Source: Bacillota bacterium
GTDB lineage: Bacteria; Bacillota; Bacilli; Bacillales_A; Planococcaceae
Length of the DNA: 51,929 nucleotides
Assembly (NCBI GenBank): GCA_023405135.1
Contig: JAEXYZ010000044.1
Location: 1-51,929, forward strand
Reading direction: 5' to 3'
The position numbers and the translations under genes were made by a program. The notes under the pieces were generated by a model. The model made no database searches and had not been told where the DNA came from. It worked only from the letters and a program-made list of their open reading frames with translations. Below are positions 18,280 through 27,533 of this stretch, piece by piece. Positions within the stretch are counted from its first letter, which is position 1. The number at the start of each line of letters is the position of its first letter.

Positions 18280-18386
18280 AAAAAATCATTCGAAAAGAAA
18301 TGCTAGTTTAATACTACTTGAAGATGACGATGTTAAAGAAATTAGCTAAGAATTTTGGCTAAGAAGTATAGTGTCAAATAAGAATA

Positions 18387-18430
18387 AGGGATGTTCCGAA
18401 ATTTTACTTTCCGAACATCCCTAACTTTTT
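18387..18430 (+). terminator. Terminator downstream of addBA
   Basis: AGGGATGTTC (18387-18396) pairs with GAACATCCCT (18413-18422), followed by AACTTTTTT. Between addA and this hairpin I see no supported gene. Confidence 0.8.
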
Positions 18431-18566
18431 TAGAAGCTTTATAGGGAAGTAGTATTAAAATCAACACGTAAAATTTGATATCGTTATGTTTTTCTAACAA
18501 GTTTAACAATAAATATTGTAAAATAAGAAATAGTTTTACAAGAGGACGAAAAAAGGAGATTGAATT

Positions 18567-19742
18567 GTGAATTTTCAACCAACAACTTTAAATGAGAGGG
18601 TTGACTCTCTTGATATTTTGCGCGGTTTTAGTTTACTAGGCATTTTACTAGTTAATATGTTTGGGTTTTATTTACCAATGCCACATATTTTAGATTTGAA
18701 TAGTTGGTTTACAAGTGCAAAAGATATTATTTGGCATCAAACATTGGATATTTATGTTCAAAGTAGCTTTTATCCATTATTCTCAATGCTATTTGGTTAT
18801 GGGTTGGCAATGCAGTATATGAAGGCAGTTCGTACAGGTACCAATTTTTATAAATTTGCTCCAAAGAGACTGATTATTTTGTTAGTCCTTGGCCTTATCC
18901 ATGCTTTTTTCATATGGTGGGGCGATATTTTAACGATGTATGCATTTTGCGGATTTTTCCTGTTAATGTTTATCCGTTTTAGTGGAGGATGGTTGTTATC
19001 CTTTGGAATCATTATTAATAGTTTAATTCATATCTTTTATATTTTAATATTTGCTCTTGCAGGTATGATGGGAGCACAATATGAAACACCAGCAGTCGAT
19101 ATAGAGTTAATTAATAGTGCTATTACGGCATATGGCATTGGGAGCTGGACAGATGCTTTTGCTCAAAGATTAAAAGATTTATCAGTTCAAATGAGTCTTG
19201 GTATGTGGATTTCCTCCTTAGTGACAATATTACCGTATATGTTAATTGGTGCTGCTGCTGCAAAATGGCGTTTAATCGAGCGGGCAAAAGATTTAAAACG
19301 CTTTTGGATCGTTATTGCTATTATTTTTATAGCGGCTGGACTTTTTATTAAAAGCACACCATATATGTTTACTCGAACTTATATATTAGATTATTTAAAG
19401 ATTTATGTTGGTGGTCCGATTTTATCGATAGGTTATATAGCGTTTATTGTAAGTATCTGTTTAATACCAATTGTTGCAAAGCTACTTAAACCGATTGCTA
19501 AAGCTGGTAGAATGTCATTAACTTTATATATTTTACAATCAATTATTTGTACTATTATCTTTTATAATTTTGGTTTTGGTTTATATGGAAAAGTAGATGT
19601 TCAAATGGGTACCTTCATTGCAATAGGAATTTTTATCGTACAAGTTATTTTTGCTGAATTATGGTTTACTAGATTTAAACAAGGTCCACTTGAACTAGCA
19701 ATAAAGGAAATAATTTATAAAAAAATATTGTCGGAAAAATAA
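18567..19742 (+). CDS. DUF418 family membrane protein
   Basis: A 391-residue polytopic membrane protein. The opening ERVDSLDILRGFSLLGILLV is the family signature and is related to the acyltransferase-3/OpgC-like fold. About ten membrane segments follow, and the C-terminal region has the DUF418 pattern (AGRMSLTLYILQSIICTIIF, ELWFTRFKQGPLE). The GTG at 18567 has AAAAGGAGA 7 nt upstream. It is monocistronic. The function of the family is not established; enzymatic acylation is only suggested by fold. Confidence 0.88.
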   Translation: MNFQPTTLNERVDSLDILRGFSLLGILLVNMFGFYLPMPHILDLNSWFTSAKDIIWHQTLDIYVQSSFYPLFSMLFGYGLAMQYMKAVRTGTNFYKFAPKRLIILLVLGLIHAFFIWWGDILTMYAFCGFFLLMFIRFSGGWLLSFGIIINSLIHIFYILIFALAGMMGAQYETPAVDIELINSAITAYGIGSWTDAFAQRLKDLSVQMSLGMWISSLVTILPYMLIGAAAAKWRLIERAKDLKRFWIVIAIIFIAAGLFIKSTPYMFTRTYILDYLKIYVGGPILSIGYIAFIVSICLIPIVAKLLKPIAKAGRMSLTLYILQSIICTIIFYNFGFGLYGKVDVQMGTFIAIGIFIVQVIFAELWFTRFKQGPLELAIKEIIYKKILSEK

Positions 19743-19786
19743 GCATTTTCAAATAATATGATGTATGATGGTATAAATGATACGTT

Positions 19787-19820
19787 GTGTTTGTGGGGGA
19801 AGGGGATCCTTCCTAAACAC
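19787..19820 (+). other. Leader hairpin upstream of the YisK-like gene
   Basis: GTGTTT (19787-19792) pairs with AAACAC (19815-19820), and inside it GGAAGG pairs with CCTTCC around GGAT. It lies just after a TATAAA-like -10 and 40 nt before the start codon. It has no T run, so it is not a terminator. It may stabilise the 5' end or bind a regulator. Confidence 0.4.
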
Positions 19821-19859
19821 GAATCCGTATGAACGAAGCAAAAAGGAGCGCCATTATTT

Positions 19860-20762
19860 ATGAAGATTTTATCGTTTAAATTAAATGGAGAAGTGAAATT
19901 TGGACCGAAAGTAAAAAAAGAAGAAGCTGTATGGGATGTATTAGCGATTCAAGAAGAGTTAAAAGTACTTCCTTCATTTCCAAGTGAAATAATAAATGGG
20001 ATTGCACTAGGCTTTGACTTTGTCGAACAGATTCGTAAATTAGTAGAAGCAGCTATAAAATCTGAACAGGTCGAACAATTTAAACGTTCCTTTACTGAAA
20101 TAGAGTGGCTTTCACCAATTCCAAGAACGCCAAAAAATATTATATGTATCGGTAAAAACTATGATGAACATGCAAAAGAAATGGGAGCAAAAGCTGCACC
20201 AAAAGATTTACTTGTTTTTACAAAATCGCCAACTTCTATTGCTGCTGATGAACAAGTATTACCGATTCATGCAAATAAAACAGATTCACTAGATTACGAG
20301 GGTGAATTAGCAGTAGTCATTGGAAAGTATGGTAAAGATATTCCGAAAAATTTAGCATTTGATTATGTATTTGGTTATACAATTGCCAATGATATTACAG
20401 CACGTGATTTACAAGAGCGTCATAAACAGTTTTTCTTAGGAAAAACGTTAGATGGAACTTGTCCATTAGGACCATATATAGTAACGAAGGATGAAATATC
20501 AGATCCTCAAAAATTAACTATTGTAACGAAAGTTAATGGTGAAGTTCGTCAAAACGGCTCAACAAAAGATATGATGTTTACTGTAGAAGATTTAATTTCA
20601 ATCTTATCGCAGTATGTAACACTGGAGCCAGGAGATGTTATTCTAACTGGAACACCAGCTGGGGTAGGGAAAGGGATGACGCCGCCTACGTTTTTAAAGG
20701 CTGGAGATGAAGTGAAAATTTCAATAGAAGGAATTGGAACTCTATCAAATCGTTTTGAATAA
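19860..20762 (+). CDS. yisK: FAH-family hydrolase/decarboxylase, YisK-like
   Basis: A 300-residue fumarylacetoacetate hydrolase-family enzyme. The metal site DYEGELAVVIGK and the downstream FGYTIANDITARDLQ are clear, as are GKTLDGTCPLGP and the C-terminal GDVILTGTPAGVG. B. subtilis YisK is about 301 residues and has been described as an oxaloacetate decarboxylase; the match in size and the neighbour yisL support orthology. Substrate preference in this organism is inferred. The ATG at 19860 follows AAAAGGAGCG. A terminator follows. Confidence 0.88.
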   Translation: MKILSFKLNGEVKFGPKVKKEEAVWDVLAIQEELKVLPSFPSEIINGIALGFDFVEQIRKLVEAAIKSEQVEQFKRSFTEIEWLSPIPRTPKNIICIGKNYDEHAKEMGAKAAPKDLLVFTKSPTSIAADEQVLPIHANKTDSLDYEGELAVVIGKYGKDIPKNLAFDYVFGYTIANDITARDLQERHKQFFLGKTLDGTCPLGPYIVTKDEISDPQKLTIVTKVNGEVRQNGSTKDMMFTVEDLISILSQYVTLEPGDVILTGTPAGVGKGMTPPTFLKAGDEVKISIEGIGTLSNRFE

Positions 20763-20773
20763 TACAATATAAT

Positions 20774-20806
20774 CATTGGGGGCATCTAACCTCCAATGGT
20801 TTTTTA
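20774..20806 (+). terminator. Terminator after yisK-like gene
   Basis: CATTGGGGG pairs with CCTCCAATG (one G-U), 7-nt loop, followed by GTTTTTT. Confidence 0.9.
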
Positions 20807-20927
20807 TTCTCTCAAAATAGTGAAAATTAAGTGTCAATATTGTAAAAGAGACTATTATATTTGAATCCCCCTCTTTCCCGTGGTAGGATAATGCTGATAA
20901 AGAAAAATAAGGTGGGGACTAAATTAA

Positions 20928-21293
20928 ATGGACTTTTTAACAAGCTCGACGCACTTACACATTACTACATGGGTAATTGCATTGGTACTATTTTTCGTGG
21001 CAGCTTTAGCGTCAAAATCTAAAGGCATCCATATGGCATTACGTTTATTCTACATTTTAATTATTATTACTGGTGGAGCTTTATTTATTGAAGGCATGGA
21101 TTATAATATGGGGATGGATTATGGTATTAAATTCATTCTTGGAATTTTAGTAATTGGTATGATGGAAATGGTATTAGTTCGCAAAGCTAAAAACAAACCG
21201 ACAACAGTATTTTGGGTATTATTTGCAATTTTCCTTTTTGCTGTTTTATTCTATGGCTTCAAGTTACCAATGGGAGAGAATTTCTTAGCATAA
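20928..21293 (+). CDS. yisL: YisL family (DUF1516) membrane protein
   Basis: A 121-residue membrane protein with four hydrophobic segments. The opening THLHITTWVIALVLFFVAAL and the MALRLFYILIIITGGALF segment are typical of YisL. It sits directly after the YisK-like gene as in B. subtilis, but between them there is a terminator, so it has its own transcript. AAGGTGGGG precedes the ATG. Function is unknown. Confidence 0.9.
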   Translation: MDFLTSSTHLHITTWVIALVLFFVAALASKSKGIHMALRLFYILIIITGGALFIEGMDYNMGMDYGIKFILGILVIGMMEMVLVRKAKNKPTTVFWVLFAIFLFAVLFYGFKLPMGENFLA

Positions 21294-21350
21294 GGAGTAA
21301 ATACTTCAAATGCTTATTTTCAATGCTACAATTTTATAGAGTAGATTTTG

Positions 21351-21393
21351 GCCCAAAAGGTTTATTTGAAACTTTTGGGTCGTTTTCTTTTTT
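21351..21393 (+). terminator. Terminator after yisL
   Basis: CCCAAAAGGTTT pairs with AAACTTTTGGG with one bulged G, followed by a T-rich tract. Confidence 0.85.
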
Positions 21394-21452
21394 ATTGGAT
21401 TATAATAATATCTAAGTACAGAAAAAACTCAGGTAGAAGAAAGGATACCAAA

Positions 21453-21607
21453 ATGCTTTCGACGATCATGCTTTTTTCATCATATGTTTAATTGGTTTCT
21501 TTACTTTGTGCGTTTTGTTACAAAAACCGTCTACTAAGGAATCAATCCTGACTGAAAAGGAATTGAAAGATATTCAGAGAAAAATAAAGCAACAAAATAA
21601 ACAATAA
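21453..21607 (+). pseudogene. Small membrane protein gene interrupted at a T6 run
   Basis: An ATG at 21453 with AGAAAGGA eight bases upstream reads MLSTIMLF and then stops after 12 codons. Adding one T in the run of six (21472-21477) joins it to a second frame that continues IICLIGFFTLCVLLQKPS, a Lys/Glu-rich tail and a stop at 21605-21607. The repaired product is a 51-residue protein with one N-terminal membrane helix and a charged tail. This may be a real frameshift, a slippage-prone phase-variable site or a sequencing error. The family is not recognised. The rest of the 21294-21785 gap has only the yisL terminator and an AT-rich promoter region. Confidence 0.55.
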
Positions 21608-21785
21608 ATTAAATGATTTTTGGATAGGTTGATAAAAAAGTACTGTTTTTTCGAGTCGAATCTTTTATTGTCACCGTTTTGCCCTATTTAATATTGGAAT
21701 TTGTCATTTTAACTTGAAAAGATAGCAGGGTGTCTTTTTTTTTTGGTAAAATGACGATGGTATGGTTTGAAAGAGAGGGATAATT

Positions 21786-23246
21786 TTGAAATTCAAAAAA
21801 TGGTTTAGTGCTACTGCAGCATCTATTTTACTAGCTGCATCATTTACAGCAACAACCGTAGCAAATGCTGAAGGAACAAAAACAATTACAGATGAAAGTA
21901 TATATGACTTGTTAGTAGACCGTTTTTTTAATGGATCTGCGCAAAATGATTTTCATGCAGATCCGAAAGACCCAGCTCAGTTTTCAGGTGGGGATTTTAA
22001 AGGGATCGGTGAAAAACTCTCTTTAATTAAAAAGGATATGGGCTTTTCTATAGCTTCTATTGGATCTGTTTTTGCAACGGAAAAATACGATGGTTCAATG
22101 GTAACAAGCTATACTGAAATTGAACCGCATTTTGGAACAGCAGAAGAATTAAAGCAATTAATTCAAAGGGCTGAGCAAAATGAAGTGTCGATTATGATTG
22201 ATTTCCCATTAACGAATGTAAGTGAAAACCATGAATGGGCTCAAGATGATAAGAAGGCTGATTGGGTAGTTGGTACTTCAAATGGAAAAGTTCGATGGAA
22301 TTTAAAAAATGAAGAAGTTCAAAAGGCACTTATCGATTCAATTGTAAACTTTGTTTCTACATATAAAGTTGGTGGAGTTCGATTAACAAATTTAGACATA
22401 GCGGATACTAAGTTTTTAAATGAGATGATTGATGCGATTAAAGACGTCAATGAGGAAATTTATGTTATATCAAATGAAGATAGTGATGCCGATTTTGATG
22501 CAACGTATTATGAAGAAACAAATGAAACTTTCCGAAACGTATACAAAAACGTTGATCAAGATTCATCAAATCAATTGAAATATATTGAAAAATTTGTCCA
22601 AAATGAAGAGCCACCTACACAATTAATGATTGATAATCTTCAAACTGACCGTTTTACACTCGATGTAGAAGCATATCCTCCAACGAGAGTGAAACTTGCA
22701 ACTGCTTCAACACTTCTTTTACCGGGTGTACCAGTTATGCAATATGGAACTGAAATTGTAATGAATGGTGAAGCGGGTACTGAGGCACACCAACTATATA
22801 ATTTCCGTACAGATAAGGAGATTGTGGAGTTTATTGGAAACATCCAAACGATTCGTAACCAATCTGAAACATTGCGTAATGGACAATTTAAGTTATTAAA
22901 AAATGAAAATGGATTTTTAGCATTTGAACGTTATTCCGACGATGAAAGATGGATTGTAGTTATTAATAATACTGGAAAAACTACAAGAATTGATGTTTCG
23001 GAAGACGATATCGGTGCGGATAAAGAACTACATGGAATGCTAGAGGATGACCTTATTCGTGAAAATGATGAAGGTGTTTATCCAATAGTCCTTGATCGGG
23101 AAGTAGTCGAAATCTTCCAGGTTACTGAAAAAAGAGGAATTAATATCTCTTATATAATTGCTTTAGGACTAGTCTATATTTTATTTATAGGATTCATCTT
23201 TGCGATTATTAAACGTGGTAGAAGACAACGAGCACAAGAAAATTAA
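21786..23246 (+). CDS. Membrane-anchored GH13 alpha-amylase-like protein, catalytic residues lost
   Basis: A 486-residue exported protein with signal peptide (1-28, ending VANA), a GH13 TIM-barrel and a C-terminal membrane helix (about 454-476) followed by a basic tail, so the barrel faces outward. Fold signs are DLLVDRFFNG at the start, WNLKNEEVQKALID and LLLPGVPVMQYGTE. The four GH13 regions are aberrant: region I keeps D139 but replaces the usual N-H; region II reads VRLTNLD with T201 in place of the nucleophile Asp; region III reads ISNED with N230 in place of the acid Glu; region IV reads IDNLQTDRF with Q286 in place of Asp. It should not hydrolyse glucan by the normal mechanism and may bind carbohydrate. 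It is otherwise full-length. Confidence 0.85.
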   Translation: MKFKKWFSATAASILLAASFTATTVANAEGTKTITDESIYDLLVDRFFNGSAQNDFHADPKDPAQFSGGDFKGIGEKLSLIKKDMGFSIASIGSVFATEKYDGSMVTSYTEIEPHFGTAEELKQLIQRAEQNEVSIMIDFPLTNVSENHEWAQDDKKADWVVGTSNGKVRWNLKNEEVQKALIDSIVNFVSTYKVGGVRLTNLDIADTKFLNEMIDAIKDVNEEIYVISNEDSDADFDATYYEETNETFRNVYKNVDQDSSNQLKYIEKFVQNEEPPTQLMIDNLQTDRFTLDVEAYPPTRVKLATASTLLLPGVPVMQYGTEIVMNGEAGTEAHQLYNFRTDKEIVEFIGNIQTIRNQSETLRNGQFKLLKNENGFLAFERYSDDERWIVVINNTGKTTRIDVSEDDIGADKELHGMLEDDLIRENDEGVYPIVLDREVVEIFQVTEKRGINISYIIALGLVYILFIGFIFAIIKRGRRQRAQEN

Positions 23247-23249
23247 ATG

Positions 23250-23289
23250 AAATCGGCAAAATCATCTATTCGATTTTGCCGATTTTTTT
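23250..23289 (+). terminator. Terminator after the GH13-like gene
   Basis: Perfect 14-bp stem, AAATCGGCAAAATC with GATTTTGCCGATTT, then T run. The following 23290-23589 is AT-rich, probably the operon promoter region; no clear -35/-10 pair could be chosen. Confidence 0.92.
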
Positions 23290-23589
23290 CATTTCAAGAA
23301 ATTGTAATATTTCCCTATTTGCTTGAATATAACTAAGCCTTTTCAGCAAAAAAGGTAACAAGCTAAACAGTTTTCACTTATGAAGCTAGAATTAATTTTC
23401 ATAATTTCATGTACATAAAAATATATATGGTTACAAATTTACTTGTTAATCGCAAATGATTAAGAATTCTTTTATTTCATTTTCTTTAAATATATCTAAG
23501 TTCGGTAATACAAGATTTTTAATAACATAATAGTAATTTATAAATTAATTTATTTACCCTAAAAGCGATTGCTAGAAAGGAGGATTAAT

Positions 23590-24615
23590 TTGGAAACGGA
23601 TGAGCTTTTAAAAATTAAGGATTTACACGTAGGTTTTCGAGTTAATGAATCATTCTATAATGCGGTTGATGGGGTATCTCTTACACTTCGAAAAAATGAA
23701 ATTCTTGCGATTGTTGGAGAATCTGGATGTGGAAAAAGTACGCTTGCGACATCGATTATTGGATTGTTTGATCAAAATAATACACAAGTAAGGGGAGGAA
23801 TATTATTTAAAAATAATAACTTAGTGACATTAACAGAGGACCAGTTGAACGATATTCGTGGACGTTATATTAGTATGATTTTTCAAGAACCATTATCAGC
23901 ATTAAATCCACTTATGCGTATTGGGGATCAAGTTGAGGAGGGATTAATTTATCATACAAAACTATCCAACAATGAAAGAAAAATTAAAGTAATTGAATTG
24001 TTAAAAAAGGTTGGTATTTTAAATCCAGAGCGAGTTGTAAAGCAATTTCCACACCAATTATCTGGTGGCATGAGACAACGGATAATGATTGCAATCGCAA
24101 TTTCGTGTAAGCCGAAAGTTATTATAGCAGATGAACCGACCACAGCTTTAGATGTTACGATACAAGCTCAAATTTTAGATTTGCTAGTTGAACTTCAACG
24201 TGAAACAGGTGCAGGTATTATTTTAATTACCCATGATTTAGGTGTTGTAGCAGAGGTGGCGAATCGAGTGGCTGTCATGTATGCAGGTGAAATTGTTGAA
24301 GAAGCTCCAGTTAAGGAATTATTTCTTCATCCAAGACATCCATATACTCGTTCATTATTTCATTCGATACCACAAATGGATAGTCAGACAGAGCGCTTAA
24401 ATGTGATAGAAGGGATGGTTCCTTCCTTACAAGAACTTCCGAGACTTGGCTGTCGTTTTTCTTCTCGTATTCCTTGGATTCGTAAAGAAGCTCATGAGAA
24501 ACGCCCAGCATTACATGAAATTTCACCGGGACATTTTGTTCGTTGTACATGTTGGAAAGAGTTTCACTTTAACAAGGTTAAAGGAGGAGAAACTCGTGAG
24601 CTTTATGCGAATTAA
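23590..24615 (+). CDS. oppD: Oligopeptide ABC transporter ATP-binding protein (OppD/AppD type)
   Basis: A 341-residue cytoplasmic ATPase that powers peptide import with its partner OppF. Walker A GESGCGKST, signature LSGGMRQR and Walker B VIIADEPTTALD are intact, and the C-terminal oligopeptide extension has the three-Cys-like pattern (LGCRFSSRIP, VRCTCWKE). TTG at 23590 is taken as start since AGAAAGGAGG precedes it by 6 nt; the in-frame TTG at 23569 would include that site. It is first in a five-gene operon in the order D-F-B-C-A. Confidence 0.93.
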   Translation: METDELLKIKDLHVGFRVNESFYNAVDGVSLTLRKNEILAIVGESGCGKSTLATSIIGLFDQNNTQVRGGILFKNNNLVTLTEDQLNDIRGRYISMIFQEPLSALNPLMRIGDQVEEGLIYHTKLSNNERKIKVIELLKKVGILNPERVVKQFPHQLSGGMRQRIMIAIAISCKPKVIIADEPTTALDVTIQAQILDLLVELQRETGAGIILITHDLGVVAEVANRVAVMYAGEIVEEAPVKELFLHPRHPYTRSLFHSIPQMDSQTERLNVIEGMVPSLQELPRLGCRFSSRIPWIRKEAHEKRPALHEISPGHFVRCTCWKEFHFNKVKGGETRELYAN

Positions 24616-25528
24616 TAATTTAAAGGTCCATTTCCCGGTTCGAGGAGGTTTTTATAACACAATTGTTGATACGGTCTATGCAGTTGATGGAATTAGTATG
24701 GAGTTTGAAAGAGGAAAGGCATATGGATTAGTTGGTGAATCGGGCAGTGGGAAATCTACACTCGGTAAAGCAATAATAGGACTTGAAGATATTACATCAG
24801 GGAGTATTTATTATAAAGGAAAAAATGTTACAAATAGACATCGAGACAGAAAATCGGCTTTTAATCGGGAAATTCAAATGATTTTTCAAGACTCACATTC
24901 GAGCTTAAATCCAAGAAAACGAGTTCAGGATATAATTGCGGAACCGATAAGAAATTTTTTAAATTTAACGCAGAAAGAAGAAAGTCGAAAAATTAGCGAG
25001 CTTTTAGATATTGTCGGTATGCCGGAAGATGCAAAATATAAATATCCCCATGAATTTTCAGGAGGGCAAAAGCAGCGCATTGGCATTGCCCGTGCTATTG
25101 CTACAAGTCCAAAGCTAATAATTGCAGATGAACCTGTATCTGCTCTTGACTTATCTGTACAAGCGCAAGTATTGAATTTTATGAAAGATATTCAAAAGGA
25201 ATTCCATTTAAGCTATTTATTTATTTCTCATGATTTAGGAGTAGTTAGACATATGTGTGACCATATTTCGATTATGTATAAGGGACGATTTGTTGAGACC
25301 GGTACGAAATATGATATATACAATAACCCACAGCATATTTATACAAAGCGCTTGCTGTCAGCTATTCCGAAGATTTCGCCAATCGGACGGGAGAAGCGGA
25401 AACGTGAACGAATTAAAATAGAACAACATTTTCAAAAGGAATATAAAAAGTATTTTGATAAACAAGGAAGAGTATTAGATTTAGTGCCAGTTTCCAGAAC
25501 TCATTATGTAGCGATGACTTCACGTTAA
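24596..25528 (+). CDS. oppF: Oligopeptide ABC transporter ATP-binding protein (OppF/AppF type)
   Basis: A 310-residue ATPase, second in the peptide importer operon. GTG at 24596 follows AAAGGAGGAG and lies inside the last codons of oppD (20-nt overlap), which suggests translational coupling. Walker A GESGSGKST, signature FSGGQKQR and Walker B LIIADEPVSALD are intact. Upstream in-frame sequence to 24446 is open but is out-of-frame oppD coding. The C-terminus extends beyond the usual oligopeptide tail with a Lys/Arg-rich stretch. Confidence 0.93.
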   Translation: MSFMRINNLKVHFPVRGGFYNTIVDTVYAVDGISMEFERGKAYGLVGESGSGKSTLGKAIIGLEDITSGSIYYKGKNVTNRHRDRKSAFNREIQMIFQDSHSSLNPRKRVQDIIAEPIRNFLNLTQKEESRKISELLDIVGMPEDAKYKYPHEFSGGQKQRIGIARAIATSPKLIIADEPVSALDLSVQAQVLNFMKDIQKEFHLSYLFISHDLGVVRHMCDHISIMYKGRFVETGTKYDIYNNPQHIYTKRLLSAIPKISPIGREKRKRERIKIEQHFQKEYKKYFDKQGRVLDLVPVSRTHYVAMTSR

Positions 25529-25543
25529 AGGAGGTCAATAATT

Positions 25544-26506
25544 ATGTGGAAAACGATTGTAAGAAGATTATTATTTATGATTCCACAATTATTTGTACTG
25601 AGTGTTCTTATATTTATATTGGCAAAATTTATGCCAGGTGACCCTTTTACAGGTTTAATTACACCCGAAACAGATCCTTCTCGCATCGAAGAATTGACTG
25701 AGCAGGCAGGATTAAATGATCCTTGGCATATTCAATATGTTCGATGGATTACAAGGGCAATTCAAGGTGATTTTGGGTTGAGTTATACGTTTAAAAGGGA
25801 TGTCGCTTCTTTAATAGGGGAACGTGCATTAAATACCTTTTGGTTATCGTTATTAAGTGTCATTTTACTTTATTTAATCGCGATTCCACTCGGGGTTCTT
25901 GCCGGGCGCTATCACAATTCCCGCTTAGATAAAACGGTTGTTTTTTATAGTTTCTTTACGTACGCGATTCCAACTTTCGTATTGTCACTTGTATTTCTTT
26001 ATATTTTCGGTTATAAGCTTGAGTGGTTTCCGACAAGGGGAAGCGTAAATATTAAATATGAGCCTGGAACATTAGGTTACATTTGGAGTAAAGGCTATCA
26101 TATCATTTTACCTGCTGTTACTTATGCCATATTAGGGACAACAGGTATCATTCAATATTTACGTTCAGAAATTATTGATACGAAAACGATGGATTTTGTA
26201 AAAACAGCTCGTAGTAAGGGAGTTCCTACCCGAAAAGTATATTCAAAGCACATTATTCGAAACTCTTTATTACCTATTGCTGCTTTTCTAGGCTTTACAA
26301 TTACAGGTCTATTAGGGGGCTCTATCTTTATCGAAACGATTTTTGGCTATCCAGGAATGGGACAATTATTTGTTTCATCCATTTCTTCTCGTGATTATAG
26401 TGTCATTACAGCACTCGTTATGTTGTATGGCTTCTTAACGCTACTAGGTAGTTTGTTATCGGATATTATTATGAGCATTGTCGATCCTCGAATCAGGATT
26501 GAGTAG
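25544..26506 (+). CDS. oppB: Oligopeptide ABC transporter permease (OppB/AppB type)
   Basis: A 320-residue inner-membrane permease with six expected segments. N-terminal WKTIVRRLLFMIPQLFVLSV and the FMPGDPF motif are typical of OppB/DppB. The cytoplasmic EAA loop that contacts the ATPase is the region DFVKTARSKGVPTRKVYSKH. The ATG at 25544 has AAAGGAGG 9 bases upstream and 15 nt separate it from oppF. Full length for the family. Confidence 0.93.
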   Translation: MWKTIVRRLLFMIPQLFVLSVLIFILAKFMPGDPFTGLITPETDPSRIEELTEQAGLNDPWHIQYVRWITRAIQGDFGLSYTFKRDVASLIGERALNTFWLSLLSVILLYLIAIPLGVLAGRYHNSRLDKTVVFYSFFTYAIPTFVLSLVFLYIFGYKLEWFPTRGSVNIKYEPGTLGYIWSKGYHIILPAVTYAILGTTGIIQYLRSEIIDTKTMDFVKTARSKGVPTRKVYSKHIIRNSLLPIAAFLGFTITGLLGGSIFIETIFGYPGMGQLFVSSISSRDYSVITALVMLYGFLTLLGSLLSDIIMSIVDPRIRIE

Positions 26507-26522
26507 GAGGCTTGTAGAAAAG

Positions 26523-27425
26523 ATGAATAAGAAATATAAACGAAAGAAAAAATATAAAAGCTCTCCTCCAACCGGCATTCAAGTTATTTTTCGTGAGTTT
26601 AGGAAAGATAAGGTTGCAATGGTGTCATTTTTAACTTTAGCAGCCGTAATTATTACAGTGTTTATATGTGCCTATTTTGTCATCGATCAAGAGGCTTTAA
26701 TGCGGATAAGTTTACAAGATAATTATGCAAAGCCTGGTGATGAGTTTTTATTAGGGGCCGATCAAGGTGGAAAAGATATACTTGGTCAAATTATTGTCGG
26801 TGCGAAAAATTCTATTTTAATCGCAATGTCAATTACTGCTATTACTGGAGCTTTCGGAATTTTTGTTGGTTTAATATGCGGATACTTCGGAGGATGGATT
26901 GATAATTTGTTTATGCGCATCATTGACTTTTTTATTACGATACCTTCGTTAATGTTAATTATAGTATTTGTTACTATCATTCCGAAATATTCGATTAGCA
27001 CCTTTGTATTTATTATGAGTTTATTTTTATGGACGGGAACTGCAAGGCTTGTTCGTTCAAAAACATTGTCAGAAAGTAAGCGTGATTATGTACAAGCTTC
27101 AAAAACACTTGGTACAAATGATTTTATTATTATCGTTCGTGAAATTTTACCAAATTTAAGTTCAATTATAATTGTCGAATTAACTTTAAATTTTGCTGGC
27201 AACGTTGGAATTGAGACGGGTTTATCCTACTTAGGATTTGGTCTCCCTTCATCCACCCCATCTCTTGGTACGTTAGTCAGTCATGCGAATAATCCTCTTG
27301 TATTACAGCAATATTGGTGGGTATGGTTGCCTGCATCTTTATTTATATTATTAATGATGCTTGCCATCAACTATGTTGGTCAAGCGTTAAGACGTTCCGC
27401 AGATTCACGGCAACGTTTTAGTTGA
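26523..27425 (+). CDS. oppC: Oligopeptide ABC transporter permease (OppC/AppC type)
   Basis: A 300-residue permease partner of OppB. The N-terminus is very basic (NKKYKRKKKYKSS), then one helix, an external loop with LLGADQGGKDILGQIIVGAK, and the permease core with the EAA loop DYVQASKTLGTNDFIIIVRE. The ATG at 26523 has TAGGAGG 12 bases upstream, rather long spacing but the only in-frame choice. It follows oppB by 16 nt. Confidence 0.92.
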   Translation: MNKKYKRKKKYKSSPPTGIQVIFREFRKDKVAMVSFLTLAAVIITVFICAYFVIDQEALMRISLQDNYAKPGDEFLLGADQGGKDILGQIIVGAKNSILIAMSITAITGAFGIFVGLICGYFGGWIDNLFMRIIDFFITIPSLMLIIVFVTIIPKYSISTFVFIMSLFLWTGTARLVRSKTLSESKRDYVQASKTLGTNDFIIIVREILPNLSSIIIVELTLNFAGNVGIETGLSYLGFGLPSSTPSLGTLVSHANNPLVLQQYWWVWLPASLFILLMMLAINYVGQALRRSADSRQRFS

Positions 27426-27533
27426 TGTAAACTCAGAAGCTGCTTGCCTCATATTTATAGACATTTTGTAAATATGTTCGTATAAAGTTGGAAAACTAGT
27501 CATGGATGATATTACAAAAAGGGAGGAAGTATA

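Noticed and set aside
18272..18348. Short frame after addA ending LILLEDDDVKEIS
   Set aside because: Overlaps the addA stop, lacks a convincing start and has no recognised relative.
24446..24595. N-terminal extension of oppF
   Set aside because: It is the out-of-frame part of oppD; the ribosome site lies at 24581-24590 before GTG 24596.
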